Shown: positions 55,201-63,274 of the stretch, in pieces | Layout of the letters: each line of letters opens with the position of its first letter | How positions within the stretch are numbered: position 1 is the stretch's first letter | From: Planctomycetota bacterium | Lineage (GTDB): Bacteria; Planctomycetota; B15-G4 | Length of the DNA: 64,000 bases | Assembly: GCA_029259745.1 (NCBI GenBank) | Contig: JAJDEO010000003.1 | Coordinates: 40,202-104,201 of the forward strand | Reading direction: 5' to 3' | Position numbers and translations under genes: made by a program | Notes under the pieces: model-generated | Seen by the model: only the letters and a program-made list of their open reading frames with translations | The model's database searches: none | What the model was told of the DNA's origin: nothing

Positions 55201-55778
55201 CGCTTCACGAACGGTTCAAGATCCGTCTCACTTCCGGGAGCTGCCATCGTGACCGAACCGACCACCACCTCAGACGACTTGGAGGGCGTGATCGCAGCGG
55301 AGACTCGCAGTCCGGGCTGCCCGCCGAAGGGAATCACACCTGTGGCCCCATCAGCGAGTTCGAACACCAACTTCGTCGCCGACGGCTTCGGGAGCTTCTG
55401 CTTCGTCTTGATCTTGTACGCACCGGTCGTGGTGCCACCGCGCACTCGAAGCTCATAAATCCCCGTCGAGGGAAGGACGAGCTTCTTGAGCGTTGCGCTG
55501 GAGGAGTCACTCTGAGTCGAGGCGACGATCGCTCCACCAGCAAAGTCGATCAGATCGAAGTTGGGTTTGAGTGCGCTCTTCTTCGACTGCACCTTGATCG
55601 TGACCGCGCTGCCTTGGATCGCAGCAAACTGCAGAATGTCAATATCCTGCACGGTATCAATCGAGCCTGAGAAGCTGTCGCCAAGTCGAATCTTGGCGTC
55701 GAGTCCTTGCCCGCTCGACTCACCGACAAGTGCCGCAACGAGTACGAGCACGACGATCCGCCAACGCAAATCGGCCAT
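52293..55778 (-). CDS. very large secreted multidomain protein (pre-peptidase-like, Ig-like, Cys-rich)
   Basis: A 1161-residue protein with a signal peptide (RIVVLVLVAALVGESSGQ). Residues 28-125 resemble a bacterial pre-peptidase domain (GDSFSGSIDTVQDIDILQFA, LPSTGIYELRVRG). Residues 255-430 hold Ig-like modules including a glucodextranase-B-like one (TPVAGESIKVDTIDVAGRVG, DGANTITVTATDALGNSS). Two invasin/Big1-like parts follow, with a carboxypeptidase-regulatory fold at about 650-720 (LAGLVLDNAGCPLGGAAITL). A Cys-rich stretch lies near 890-960 (CTCPPYAVTGECESCCDAP, CEGQTCC), and the tail is a Gly-rich beta region. Repeated KGSAKLKPF and PKPSATKLV segments near the N-terminus are Lys-rich. 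It leads the operon with the IgGFc-like gene. Predicted adhesin or surface scaffold; no enzyme motif. Confidence 0.75.
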   Translation of the reverse strand: MADLRWRIVVLVLVAALVGESSGQGLDAKIRLGDSFSGSIDTVQDIDILQFAAIQGSAVTIKVQSKKSALKPNFDLIDFAGGAIVASTQSDSSSATLKKLVLPSTGIYELRVRGGTTTGAYKIKTKQKLPKPSATKLVFELADGATGVIPFGGQPGLRVSAAITPSKSSEVVVGSVTMAAPGSETDLEPFVKRNTKKGSAKLKPFTLEDVGPHELRFENVGGQGEIKVVLKLLNPKGKKLTFEEPLGPLGQPTVPKIDPLPISTKASSVTLSGLALFDSSTLRIESASGVVFADVDTGKAFSIDVALALNQQNTIVVTEIFEDASASPPSVRHVVQDTKGPDVFIDTPVAGESIKVDTIDVAGRVGDMLSGFMGLGVVVNGVVAEVDVGLGNNGTFLAQDIPLDDGANTITVTATDALGNSSIVSVTVVFVGEPTVGPRMSAVGGNGQHGLAARLLGSPIEVRILDVDDEPFVDKLVTWTVVAGSGGLKDTADDPGGDVRMLQSRTDDAGIARASWMLGDDAGCGSHRVRAAASDVSGDVLFCATALPVQASQINVGAGNLQTVATSAPAPAPVVAWVSDGCNSVSGVPVTFTVIEGGGFVDGFSQVTVLSDATGHASTEYHSDSVSGQAAIFASIPGVRDGALFVVRVVESAQNGTPSNLAGLVLDNAGCPLGGAAITLEVEGSTSGQTTSAADGSFFLEGVLDGPAVLHIDGSTVDSVNGGPPGVWTYPQLEFDEIIIPGALNTLATPVRLPRLDPDNNRIYSTMSDTVLEIEGVEGLTMTIAPGSMSIDGQPAPAGTIVSLNQVHHDDVPMPMPDGAAPPFAWTLQPAGAIFDPPIKICYPNLSGLAPGSSAWFLTFHHDTGQFEIEASGFVVEDGSCIVSADGDGLTTAGWGCTCPPYAVTGECESCCDAPAFVDGDLICEGQTCCVEGPLESFTFELAPLTVGPYENDFLGVKIPKISAAADVAFARKDICCPGVELGFVPGCVVKGQGGFDGSFDGSISVNLGGPVLKAIDKFICKKVEKLTGGSVSCTIAANIKADGVDVKGTLGGASESCTGQQGWAGGGSLAVKGLGGDLELGITVGGVTANVPVTLTDSINGVIKIQGNQAIVTIFNAGPTIAGEFKLGSLTVPFNKQFKQFSGSGQLPTIPLPAFPTCAP

Positions 55779-55951
55779 TCCTTATCCCCCTATCTCCTTG
55801 GCACGGTCCGTCTCTCGGACGGCCCACGCACGATAGGTGGAGTGAAAGAATCGCGCAAGCCGGGATCGCGGCTGCGCAACTCACACGTCTCGCATGCCCA
55901 GCAGCGTCTTGAAAGACTGCTACGGATGGCCGCCCCGATGAGGGTGCCTAA

Positions 55952-56109
55952 CATCCGGTGAAGAACTGCTCCGAGTGCGACGTGCGTGACCGAGTGTGCC
56001 TGTGCCCGTGTGGGAACGCAGGCGAAGCGGTGGATTCGTCGAGGCTCCCGCACTCGCACAGGCGCGCTCGGGTGCGTGCGGCGCGCCGGATGAGTTTTTC
56101 AACGGGCTG
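55952..56109 (+). repeat. 158-bp interspersed hairpin repeat, copy D
   Basis: A full-length copy whose left end is altered (CATCCGGTGAAGAACTGCTC) while the right end is standard (GAGTTTTTCAACGGGCTG). The central loop reads GCGAAGCGGTGGATTCG with one mismatch. It is followed at once by a lone repeat end. Confidence 0.85.
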
Positions 56110-56154
56110 ATAGCAGTGCGATGCACGCCCAATGAGTTGTTCAACGTAGTGCTA
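56110..56154 (+). repeat. solitary right end of the hairpin repeat
   Basis: The segment ATAGCAGTGCG ... AATGAGTTGTTCAACGTAGTGCTA resembles the repeat's right terminus (GATGAGTTCTTCAACGGGCTG) and is itself bounded by TAGCA and TGCTA. It has only about 45 bases, so most of the element is missing. It may be an internal deletion derivative or a failed insertion. Confidence 0.45.
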
Positions 56155-56206
56155 ACATGACAACAAGAGAGAGAGCATGAGTCTGCGACGTCGGCCCTGT
56201 CCATGT

Positions 56207-58816
56207 TCAAGGTGACGTGATGGGCGTCGTCGCGCGCATCGCGTTCGAGCCGGCGAAGCCCGCCAGGGCCGCTGCATCAGGGATCCAGTACTGGAAGAAC
56301 ACGTCGACTCCTGCGGGAACGCCAGCTGGCCAGACGCCGCCGACGCTCAGCTGCCCGTCGCCGTCGATCGGCAGGCCGGCGATGAGGAGTGTCAGGTCGG
56401 GAACCCAGATCCCGCCAGCGAAGGGCACGTTGATCGTCGACAAGCCGACAACCAGTGATGCCGGTGCAAGAGCGCGTGCGTTCGCGAGCGCGATCGTCAC
56501 GTCATCGCCCCCCAGAAGCGTGCCCTGCCCCGTGAGCGACGGCAGACCCTGCTCGCCTTGCAAGCCGCCCATGAGGTCGTCCCAAGGCCCGTGGGTCGAG
56601 AACAACACCGTGGACTGGTTTCGCTGCCGAATCGTGACGACGACATCGGGCGCCCCATCCCCATCGATGTCTCCCGTCGTCGGGTGCGTCGCGCGCTCGG
56701 CGACGATGACCGGCGATTGCTCGGTGAAGTGTCCGGTTCCATCGCCCGTGAGCACCATCACGATCCCTTCGGACTCGTTGGTCGCGGCAACCGCCGGGTC
56801 CTCACCCGAGACCACCACGTCGAGCCAGCCGTCGCGGTTGACGTCGGCCACGTCCAACCCGTCCAAGCCGCCCTCGAAGGACAAACGAGCACTCTCGATA
56901 CATGACGACCATCCGCCGGCTCCGTCGCCCAGCCAGGTTTGGAGCACGTGCTCGTCGCCCGACCCTTTGATCAACACCACGGCATCAAGGTGTGCATCGT
57001 CGTTGACGCGGCCGAGGGACAGCTCGTTGAAGATCGCAGGAAGCGCGCGCGTCGAGATCGCAGGCGACACAAACGTGGGTCCGGCAGCGCCGGAGTACAC
57101 CTGGAGTTCAGCGGGGAAGCCGGTGGTCACGACGAGGTCAGGGAAAGCATCGCCATCCATCGAGGCGACGTCCCAGTCGTTGACCTGCGCTGCGAGGATC
57201 GCGGCACTCGGAGCTGCGACGAAGGTGCCGTCGCCTTGGGCCACGAACACCGTGGCGACGAAGGGATCTTGGCGCGCCACGAGGTCGTCGAGGCCGTCGC
57301 CCGTCAAGTCGATGACATCGAGGGTGTCTGCGTCATCGACGACCGTGAGGACGGGCGAAGCGAACGTGAAGTCACCGAGCCCGGCGTGGACCTCGATGCG
57401 ATCGGGACCTCCGGAGACGCGAATCGCGAGGATCAAGTCGATCAAACCATCGCCCGTCACCTCTCCGAGCGCGACCTCCATCGCCAGGCTGCTCGTGCCG
57501 ACGTCGACGAGCGTCTCGGGAGCGAAGTCGCGCCCGGCGCGGCCGGCGCGCAGACTGAACCACGACGAGTTGTCCATCACGGTGAGGAGATCGAGCTGGC
57601 CGTCGCCGTCGAAGTCCGCGAGGTGCGTGCGGCGGAAGCTCGCGATCGACTCTGGGTGGTCGCCATCGAGCCCCGTGTACGTCGGGCCGAAGCCGCCCTC
57701 GCCATCGCCGAAGGAGCGCGTGAGATCTGTCGCGCTCAGCGCGTGGGGAGCCTGGTTCAGCAGGTCGAGATGCCCGTCGTGATCGATGTCGGCGAGGATC
57801 AGTGTTCCTGCGGACACGTGTGGAGTCGGCGTCGGGCGCGGATCCCCAAGCGTGCCGTCGAGGCTCTGGAGCCGGATGTCGAGCTCGCCCGCGCTGCGCC
57901 CCGAGATCAGGTCGATGCGCCCATCGCCATTCAAGTCGCCGGCGATGAGCCCGGGACCTGGATCGCTGACCAAGACCTCGGCCGGACCGAAGAGCCCGCC
58001 GAGAGTGCCGGGGTACAGCATCAGCCTACGGTTCGAGAAGAGCGGTTGGTCGTAGGTGCTGAGGACGACATCGTCGAGCGTGTCGCCGTTGATGTCCGCG
58101 ACGAGCAGGTCGTCGTGGGATTCGTTGCCGATCGTCAGGGGTTCGGCCAGGTTCCCGGCGCCGAGGCCTGTGAGAATCGTGAAGCCTGCGGTGAGGCTCT
58201 CATGGACGACGTCGACGAAGCCGTCTCCGTTGATGTCGCCGAGATGAAGCTTGGGAAAGCTCAACCCGCTGGAGATCACGCCCGAACTCGGGCCGATTGC
58301 GAAGCCCCCCGAGCCGAGGCCGACATAGACGCGCACGATGATCTGCGCTTGGTTGACGAGTCGCAGGGCGACGACGAGGTCGGTGACCCCGTCATTCGTG
58401 ACGTCGGCGATGTTGATAGCCCGGCCGGCTGTCGGGAGCGGGATCGTCGCGAACGGCGCGAACTCGCCGAGTGCGTTTCCGCTGAGGATGACGACTTCAG
58501 GTGTTGCGCGGATGATCGCGAGGTCGTCGTAACCGTCCCCCGTCAGCTCGCCCATTGCGAAGACGGCGTCGGTGCTGAGACTGTCGTTGATCGCGGCCGG
58601 TGACTCGAACTCGCCGTCGCCACGACCGATGCGTAGGACGAGTCCGCCGCCGTTCAACTTGTCGACGAGATCCGGGACAGCATCGCCGTTCACGTCCCCC
58701 ACGACCGTCTGCGTGCTCGTGCTCGGGAGTTCGGTCGACTGCGCACCGAGGAGTGCGTCCTGTGCCGCGAGCGACACCGAAAGAACAGCGACAGCCCAGC
58801 CAGGTGAAACTGCCAT
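56207..58816 (-). CDS. secreted FG-GAP/VCBS repeat protein with PF(K/A)GG C-terminal domain
   Basis: An 869-residue protein with signal peptide MAVSPGWAVAVLSVSLAAQ. From residue 35 to about 740 it is made of FG-GAP/VCBS repeats with Asp-rich Ca-binding loops (VGDVNGDAVPDLVDK, GDINGDGFVDVVHES, ADFDGDGQLDLLTVM, GDIDGDGAPDVVVTI), enough for at least one large propeller. The last 125 residues are the shared exported domain with a variant core (GPWDDLMGGLQG, VPFAGG near 56420, GSNAMRATTPITSP). A hairpin overlaps the ribosome site upstream of the ATG. Paralogous in design to the FG-GAP gene at 12.4-13.8 kb, which lacks a signal peptide. Confidence 0.8.
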   Translation of the reverse strand: MAVSPGWAVAVLSVSLAAQDALLGAQSTELPSTSTQTVVGDVNGDAVPDLVDKLNGGGLVLRIGRGDGEFESPAAINDSLSTDAVFAMGELTGDGYDDLAIIRATPEVVILSGNALGEFAPFATIPLPTAGRAINIADVTNDGVTDLVVALRLVNQAQIIVRVYVGLGSGGFAIGPSSGVISSGLSFPKLHLGDINGDGFVDVVHESLTAGFTILTGLGAGNLAEPLTIGNESHDDLLVADINGDTLDDVVLSTYDQPLFSNRRLMLYPGTLGGLFGPAEVLVSDPGPGLIAGDLNGDGRIDLISGRSAGELDIRLQSLDGTLGDPRPTPTPHVSAGTLILADIDHDGHLDLLNQAPHALSATDLTRSFGDGEGGFGPTYTGLDGDHPESIASFRRTHLADFDGDGQLDLLTVMDNSSWFSLRAGRAGRDFAPETLVDVGTSSLAMEVALGEVTGDGLIDLILAIRVSGGPDRIEVHAGLGDFTFASPVLTVVDDADTLDVIDLTGDGLDDLVARQDPFVATVFVAQGDGTFVAAPSAAILAAQVNDWDVASMDGDAFPDLVVTTGFPAELQVYSGAAGPTFVSPAISTRALPAIFNELSLGRVNDDAHLDAVVLIKGSGDEHVLQTWLGDGAGGWSSCIESARLSFEGGLDGLDVADVNRDGWLDVVVSGEDPAVAATNESEGIVMVLTGDGTGHFTEQSPVIVAERATHPTTGDIDGDGAPDVVVTIRQRNQSTVLFSTHGPWDDLMGGLQGEQGLPSLTGQGTLLGGDDVTIALANARALAPASLVVGLSTINVPFAGGIWVPDLTLLIAGLPIDGDGQLSVGGVWPAGVPAGVDVFFQYWIPDAAALAGFAGSNAMRATTPITSP

Positions 58817-59155
58817 GGGGGTGCTTCCAAGTGAGATTGCTCACTTGACGCCGCTCCTCCCCAGGTGAAGGCCGCCGGTGCGTCAAGCGGGGCTGCTGAG
58901 CGTACCATTGGTTTCGAACCTTGGGTGACGCGAACGATGCGGTTGCGGTACAGCCCGTGAGATCACATCCGTTGCACGAATCGGAGGCCACGCGTTCAAA
59001 CCCATGAAGCTCGGTCCGGGCATCGCGGGACGCGGGCGGCTCCCAACGCACACGCGGCAAGGCGCACCGCAGCGGGGTGAGATCCAGCTGTAACCCGTGC
59101 GGTCCGCGCGCACACTGGTCCCACACCCACGACCCTCGCTCCCCAGGATTCTGCC
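58817..59155. other. divergent intergenic region
   Basis: These 339 bases hold the promoters of the FG-GAP protein (-) and the esterase (+). Apart from the small palindrome at 58828-58847 nothing is recognised. Confidence 0.35.
58828..58847 (-). promoter_or_regulatory. hairpin overlapping the ribosome site of the FG-GAP gene
   Basis: CAAGTGAG-ATTG-CTCACTTG is a perfect 8-bp palindrome with a 4-base loop, starting 12 bases upstream of the minus-strand ATG at 58816. Its inner edge touches GGAAG, the likely Shine-Dalgarno sequence. It could be an operator or a translation-control hairpin. Confidence 0.35.
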
Positions 59156-61570
59156 ATGCACCGCGCGCCGCTCCTCGCCTTCGTCCTCTGCTCCGCCGCC
59201 ACTGCCCAGCCGGTCGACATCGCCATCACCACGCCGACGCCGGGGCAGACGCTCGGCGGTGAGCCCGCCATCGCCGGGATGGCGACAGGCCTCGTCGACG
59301 GGTGGGTATCGGTGTCGATCGACGGCGGCCCCTTCGTGCCCGCCACGGGCCTCGATCCGTGGTTCGTCGCCTGGGACACGAGCACGCTCGCGGACGGTGC
59401 GCACACGGTCACCGCGCGCGCGAAGGAGTGCCTCTTCTGCCCGCCGAGCTTCGACACCATCGTTGTGATGGTCAACAACACGCCGGGGCTCGACGTCGCG
59501 ATCGCTGCACCACTCGACGGGACATTCGTCGACGGGACCCTCACGGTAGCCGGAACGAGCCTCGGCGCGGCGAGCGTCGGGCTGGCCGCGGACGGCGGTG
59601 CAACGTCCGCGACGAACGGCACGGCGGCCTGGGACGCGGTCGTGGCGCACGGCGCTCTTTCGGCCGGCCCGCACCTTCTCACAGCGATTGCCGACGACGG
59701 CGTGCGCACTGTTCATGACAGCGTCGCGATCGACGTGCTCGGCCCCGACCCCGGCGAGCAGGCCTTCGCCTACGCCTCATCTGTCGACGGCGAAACGCTC
59801 ACCGGCAAGCTCTGGCTGCCGAACGGCTTCGACCCCGACGGAGCGCCTGTCGCACTCGTCGTGCAGCTCCACGGCGGTGGCGGCTCGGCCAACTTCGGCG
59901 GCGGCCTGACCGTCGGCCTCGACGCGTACGGCTGGATCGGCATCGCGCCCAACGGACGCGAGTGGGGGCTCGCCGACGGCGACTGTAACTGGGCGTATTC
60001 GTCCGCGTACGTCGACAGCCCCGACCCCGACGTCGGCCCCGGCGAGCAGGACATCCTCGACGCGATCGACTGGGCGGTCGCGAACTTCCCCGTGGACGTC
60101 GACCGCATCTACCTCACCGGCTTCAGCTTCGGCGGACGCGGCACCTGGGGCATCGGCCTGCGCAACCCAGACATGTTCGCGGCCCTCGGCCCGCGCGGCC
60201 CAGCGAGCGACATGTACGAGATCTTCGTGCGCCGCACCGATAACTGCGCGTGCGCGTATGGCATCGTCGGCGACATGCCCGGTGTCGACCCATTCGTGGA
60301 CACGATGTACACGATCACGAGCGGGCGATTCCTCGTCGAGAACGCGTTCAACGTGCCGGTCTTCGTCGGCCACGGCACACAAGACCCGGTGACCGCGAAC
60401 AACCTGGCTTTCGCCGACTACATGCACGGCTGGCACATGACCAGCGACACGTCCTTCGCCGGCATGCACGTCACACCGCCCGACTATGAGAGTTCGTGCC
60501 TCGAAGACCCGAGCGTGCTGCCGATCTCGCTCGACTTCGGCCACACGCCGACGCTGTCGGAACTCGCAGGGCGCCACCCGGACGGCTACGACTGGGCCTT
60601 CGCGTTCACGGAGGTCGGGCACGTGGCCGACCCGCTGTGGGTGCTGGGTGGCCCCTACGGCCCCGGCGCCTTCGGCACGCCCGACCCCGACGACCCGAGC
60701 CGGCTTCTCGGCATGTTCGAGTTCTTCGCCAACTGCTCGCTCGCCCACAGCCCCGACACTGTCGTCTTCAAGACCTACACCGACGAGCACACCGATGCGT
60801 ACTGGACGTCGCTCGACATCACGACGCCGTGGTTCGATCTCCCGGGCGCCGTGCGCGCGACGCGCGATGCAGACGCGCGGACGCTCGACATCGAACTCGC
60901 CCGTGCCGCGCAGGTACGCTTCGACCTTCCACGGGCCGGGCTTTCGCTGGCAGACGGCGCGCCACTCGACGTCACGCTCGCGCGGCTCGTCGAACCAACC
61001 TACGACCCGGCGCTCGACGACGCGACCGAGGCACTCGTGCCAGCAATCGCGTTCGACGACGACCTCATGGGCGTTGACGACGTGAACGTGCTCATCGACG
61101 GCGCGCCGCTCGACACGTTCACGTGGAGCAGTGCCGGGATCGACCTCGCCCCGCTCGCGATCGACGCACCCGTGTCACTACGCGTGCTCGTCCGCATCGG
61201 TGCGTGGACGAACCTCGGCGGCGCTCTCACCGGCCTCGCGGGGGCACCCAGCCTCACAGCCACTGGCGACCTATCCCCCGGCTCCATGGGCCAGCTCGAC
61301 ATCACGTCCGCCGCACCGTCGATGCCGGCCGTCTTGTTCGTGTCCACGACGTCGTCCCCCGTACCGTTCAAGGGCGGCACGCTCCAAGCCTTCCCGTTCC
61401 TCGCCGCCCTCGATCTGTCGATCGACGCCACCGGCGACGTCGCGCTGCCCTTCACGATGCCGATCGGCACGCCGCCAGCCACGACCTTCGTGCTCCAGGC
61501 CGCGATCGCCGATCCGTCCGCAACCGCGAACGTGTCGCTCACGAACGCCATGCAGGGCACGACGCCGTGA
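59156..61570 (+). CDS. secreted esterase/depolymerase-like alpha/beta hydrolase with Ig-like and PFKGG domains
   Basis: An 804-residue protein with a short signal peptide (MHRAPLLAFVLCSAATAQ). Two Ig-like domains (about 20-110 and 110-200) precede a PHB-depolymerase/feruloyl-esterase-type alpha/beta hydrolase at about 205-545. The catalytic features are: oxyanion strand VALVVQLHGGGGSANFG; nucleophile elbow RIYLTGFSFGGRGTWGIG (Ser in GFSFG); acid in VFVGHGTQDPVTANN; His in FTEVGHVADPLW. A beta-rich region follows, then the shared domain (GAWTNLGGALTGLAG, VPFKGG at 61367 region, LTNAMQGTTP). It is predicted to hydrolyse an ester polymer or ester-linked sugar outside the cell. Copy E of the hairpin repeat lies 165 bases after the stop. 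Confidence 0.82.
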   Translation: MHRAPLLAFVLCSAATAQPVDIAITTPTPGQTLGGEPAIAGMATGLVDGWVSVSIDGGPFVPATGLDPWFVAWDTSTLADGAHTVTARAKECLFCPPSFDTIVVMVNNTPGLDVAIAAPLDGTFVDGTLTVAGTSLGAASVGLAADGGATSATNGTAAWDAVVAHGALSAGPHLLTAIADDGVRTVHDSVAIDVLGPDPGEQAFAYASSVDGETLTGKLWLPNGFDPDGAPVALVVQLHGGGGSANFGGGLTVGLDAYGWIGIAPNGREWGLADGDCNWAYSSAYVDSPDPDVGPGEQDILDAIDWAVANFPVDVDRIYLTGFSFGGRGTWGIGLRNPDMFAALGPRGPASDMYEIFVRRTDNCACAYGIVGDMPGVDPFVDTMYTITSGRFLVENAFNVPVFVGHGTQDPVTANNLAFADYMHGWHMTSDTSFAGMHVTPPDYESSCLEDPSVLPISLDFGHTPTLSELAGRHPDGYDWAFAFTEVGHVADPLWVLGGPYGPGAFGTPDPDDPSRLLGMFEFFANCSLAHSPDTVVFKTYTDEHTDAYWTSLDITTPWFDLPGAVRATRDADARTLDIELARAAQVRFDLPRAGLSLADGAPLDVTLARLVEPTYDPALDDATEALVPAIAFDDDLMGVDDVNVLIDGAPLDTFTWSSAGIDLAPLAIDAPVSLRVLVRIGAWTNLGGALTGLAGAPSLTATGDLSPGSMGQLDITSAAPSMPAVLFVSTTSSPVPFKGGTLQAFPFLAALDLSIDATGDVALPFTMPIGTPPATTFVLQAAIADPSATANVSLTNAMQGTTP

Positions 61571-62110
61571 CGACGCGCCGAAGGCATCTTGTGTCGTCAC
61601 GGCTCCAGTGGCGGGGCGGTCGACGTAAGCTCCTTCCGATGTCGGTGATCGTCGGCACCGCACCAACTCGACAAACTCGCCGACATGCCCGTCGGAAACG
61701 AGATGGTCGCTGATCAGGTGTCGCCTCGGCCGTAGCAGACTGTTGAAGAACTGCTCCGAGTGCGACGTGCGTGACCGCGAGTGTCTGTGCGAGTGTGGGA
61801 ACGCAGGCGAATCGGTGGATTCGTCGAGACTCCCGCGCTCGCACAGGCGCGCTCGGGTGCGTGCGGCGTGCCGGATGAGTTCTTCAACGGGCTGGTAGCC
61901 CGGACTTCTCACAAGGATCGTCGCGAGGGCGCCGCTGGACCTTGCTGACAAGGCGAGCGTCGTTTCTGACCGGAGGCGGGGTGTTCTCCCCGTTGTGGAT
62001 CAGAAGCGACGTTTCAACGCCGCCAGCGAGGTTCCAGCCGCGACCGCAGTAGATGCTTGTAAAAAGTCCGGGGTAGTATCGTGGGGTCTACCGACTCAAT
62101 GGAGAGAGAC
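61571..62110. other. intergenic with hairpin repeat copy E
   Basis: This 540-base gap between two plus-strand genes holds repeat copy E (61736-61894). Bases 62050-62085 are relatively AT-rich (gatgcttgtaaaaagtccgg) and may contain the promoter of the next gene. No gene recognised. Confidence 0.4.
61736..61894 (+). repeat. 158-bp interspersed hairpin repeat, copy E (best-preserved)
   Basis: From CAGACTGTTGAAGAACTGC to GAGTTCTTCAACGGGCTG. GTAG directly precedes and follows the element, a possible 4-base target duplication. The left arm CTGTGCGAGTGTGGG faces CCCGCGCTCGCACAG in the right arm, so the element folds into one long stem with many G-T pairs and a 6-base CGGTGG tip. Confidence 0.9.
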
Positions 62111-63274
62111 ATGCGCAGACTTTTGATTCACTTGGCAGTGTTCGCGAGCTTGTTGGCAGGCCTCTCGCCGAACCTCGCCGCCAACAATTCCATCCCCGCT
62201 TCCGGCACCACGATCAAGCTGATCCCCAGTGCCTTCTCATTGATCACGGTCGTGGGCTTCGGTGGTTGCAAGTTCGAGATCGACGCGTCCAGCAGCAACG
62301 AAAAGGTCGCGACGGTGTCCTTCGCCGAAGGCCCAGGTAAGAAGTTCAAGGTCAAAGTCGAAGGCATGGACGTGGGCTCAGCCATGATCACGGTGTCGAC
62401 CAAGAACGGCACGGTGCAGGGGTGCGAAGGCTTCGAGTTCACCTTCCCGGTCGAAGTCACTGCCGACGAGAAGGCCTTCGTGAAGGCCGGCAAGAAGAAG
62501 CTCAAGGACGCCGGCAAGGCGGCGAAACCGATCCTCGATACCCTCGTGAAGGAGTACTGCACCGAGATCGACGGCCTGATCGAACTCGCCAAGAGCGGTG
62601 AGATCCCACTCGACATCGCCATCGAGCTGCTCTCCATTGAATCGGCTTTCATCGGCGGCGCCTTCAACCAGGCAGTCACGGACATCGTCGATCAAGCGGC
62701 GAACGACCTGTGGACGTGCCCGGAAGCTGAAGGGCTCTCCGAGATCAGCGACAGCGTGCTCGGCTTCCTTCCTGGTGGCTGCGGCGACTGGGACAAGTTC
62801 GAGGCCGGCGTCGAAGCCCTCGCAGACAAGGCGCAGAAGAAGATTCGCGCGAAGCTCAAGAAGTCGATCAAGCAACTGGACAAGATCGCCAAGAGCATCG
62901 ACGCGGCCGTTCTCATCCTCGCCCAGCTCTTCACAACGCCGCCTGGTTTGCTCACTCCGGTGCCCTTGCCTGCCAACCCGGCGCAGACCCCTCCGGCGGC
63001 GATCCCAAAGCCGCTGCGTCGCACGGCGATCACGTCAGGCCGCCTCAGCAGCGCGGGTGTCACGCGACTCGACATCAGCGGCATCGGTGCCGATGGTGCC
63101 GGTCAGGTCACGGTGAGCATCGAGGGGCCCGACGGATTCAGCGACTCGAAGATGGTCGATCTCGACGATGCCTGCGTCTTCCAAGCCAGCTTCGACGGCA
63201 TCAAACCCGGGCACTACTCGGTCACCCTCACGCAGAACGGCGTGACGACGAAGTTCACGGCGATCGCTGCCTGA
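62111..63274 (+). CDS. secreted protein with Ig-like ends and Lys-rich helical middle
   Basis: A 387-residue protein with signal peptide MRRLLIHLAVFASLLAGLSP; GGAGAG just upstream fixes the ATG at 62111 (an in-frame ATG at 62081 is less likely). Residues 28-120 resemble a BIG2/Ig-like fold (SSNEKVATVSFAEGPGKKF, AMITVSTKNGTVQGCEG). Residues 125-285 are helical and Lys-rich (VKAGKKKLKDAGKAAKPILD, AQKKIRAKLKKSIKQLDKIA), with three Cys that could form disulfides. The last 75 residues are beta-rich (VTVSIEGPDGFSDSKMVDLD). It lacks the PFKGG domain. I do not recognise a family; the amphipathic Lys-rich helices suggest binding to an acidic surface or membrane. Confidence 0.68.
   Translation: MRRLLIHLAVFASLLAGLSPNLAANNSIPASGTTIKLIPSAFSLITVVGFGGCKFEIDASSSNEKVATVSFAEGPGKKFKVKVEGMDVGSAMITVSTKNGTVQGCEGFEFTFPVEVTADEKAFVKAGKKKLKDAGKAAKPILDTLVKEYCTEIDGLIELAKSGEIPLDIAIELLSIESAFIGGAFNQAVTDIVDQAANDLWTCPEAEGLSEISDSVLGFLPGGCGDWDKFEAGVEALADKAQKKIRAKLKKSIKQLDKIAKSIDAAVLILAQLFTTPPGLLTPVPLPANPAQTPPAAIPKPLRRTAITSGRLSSAGVTRLDISGIGADGAGQVTVSIEGPDGFSDSKMVDLDDACVFQASFDGIKPGHYSVTLTQNGVTTKFTAIAA

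Larger units (their letters stand above)
55779..56206. other. intergenic with repeat copy D and a lone repeat end
   Basis: These 428 bases separate two minus-strand genes. They contain hairpin repeat copy D (55952-56109) and directly after it a short fragment (56110-56154) with a second right-hand end of the same element. The rest holds the promoter of the large exported-protein gene and no gene. Confidence 0.45.
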
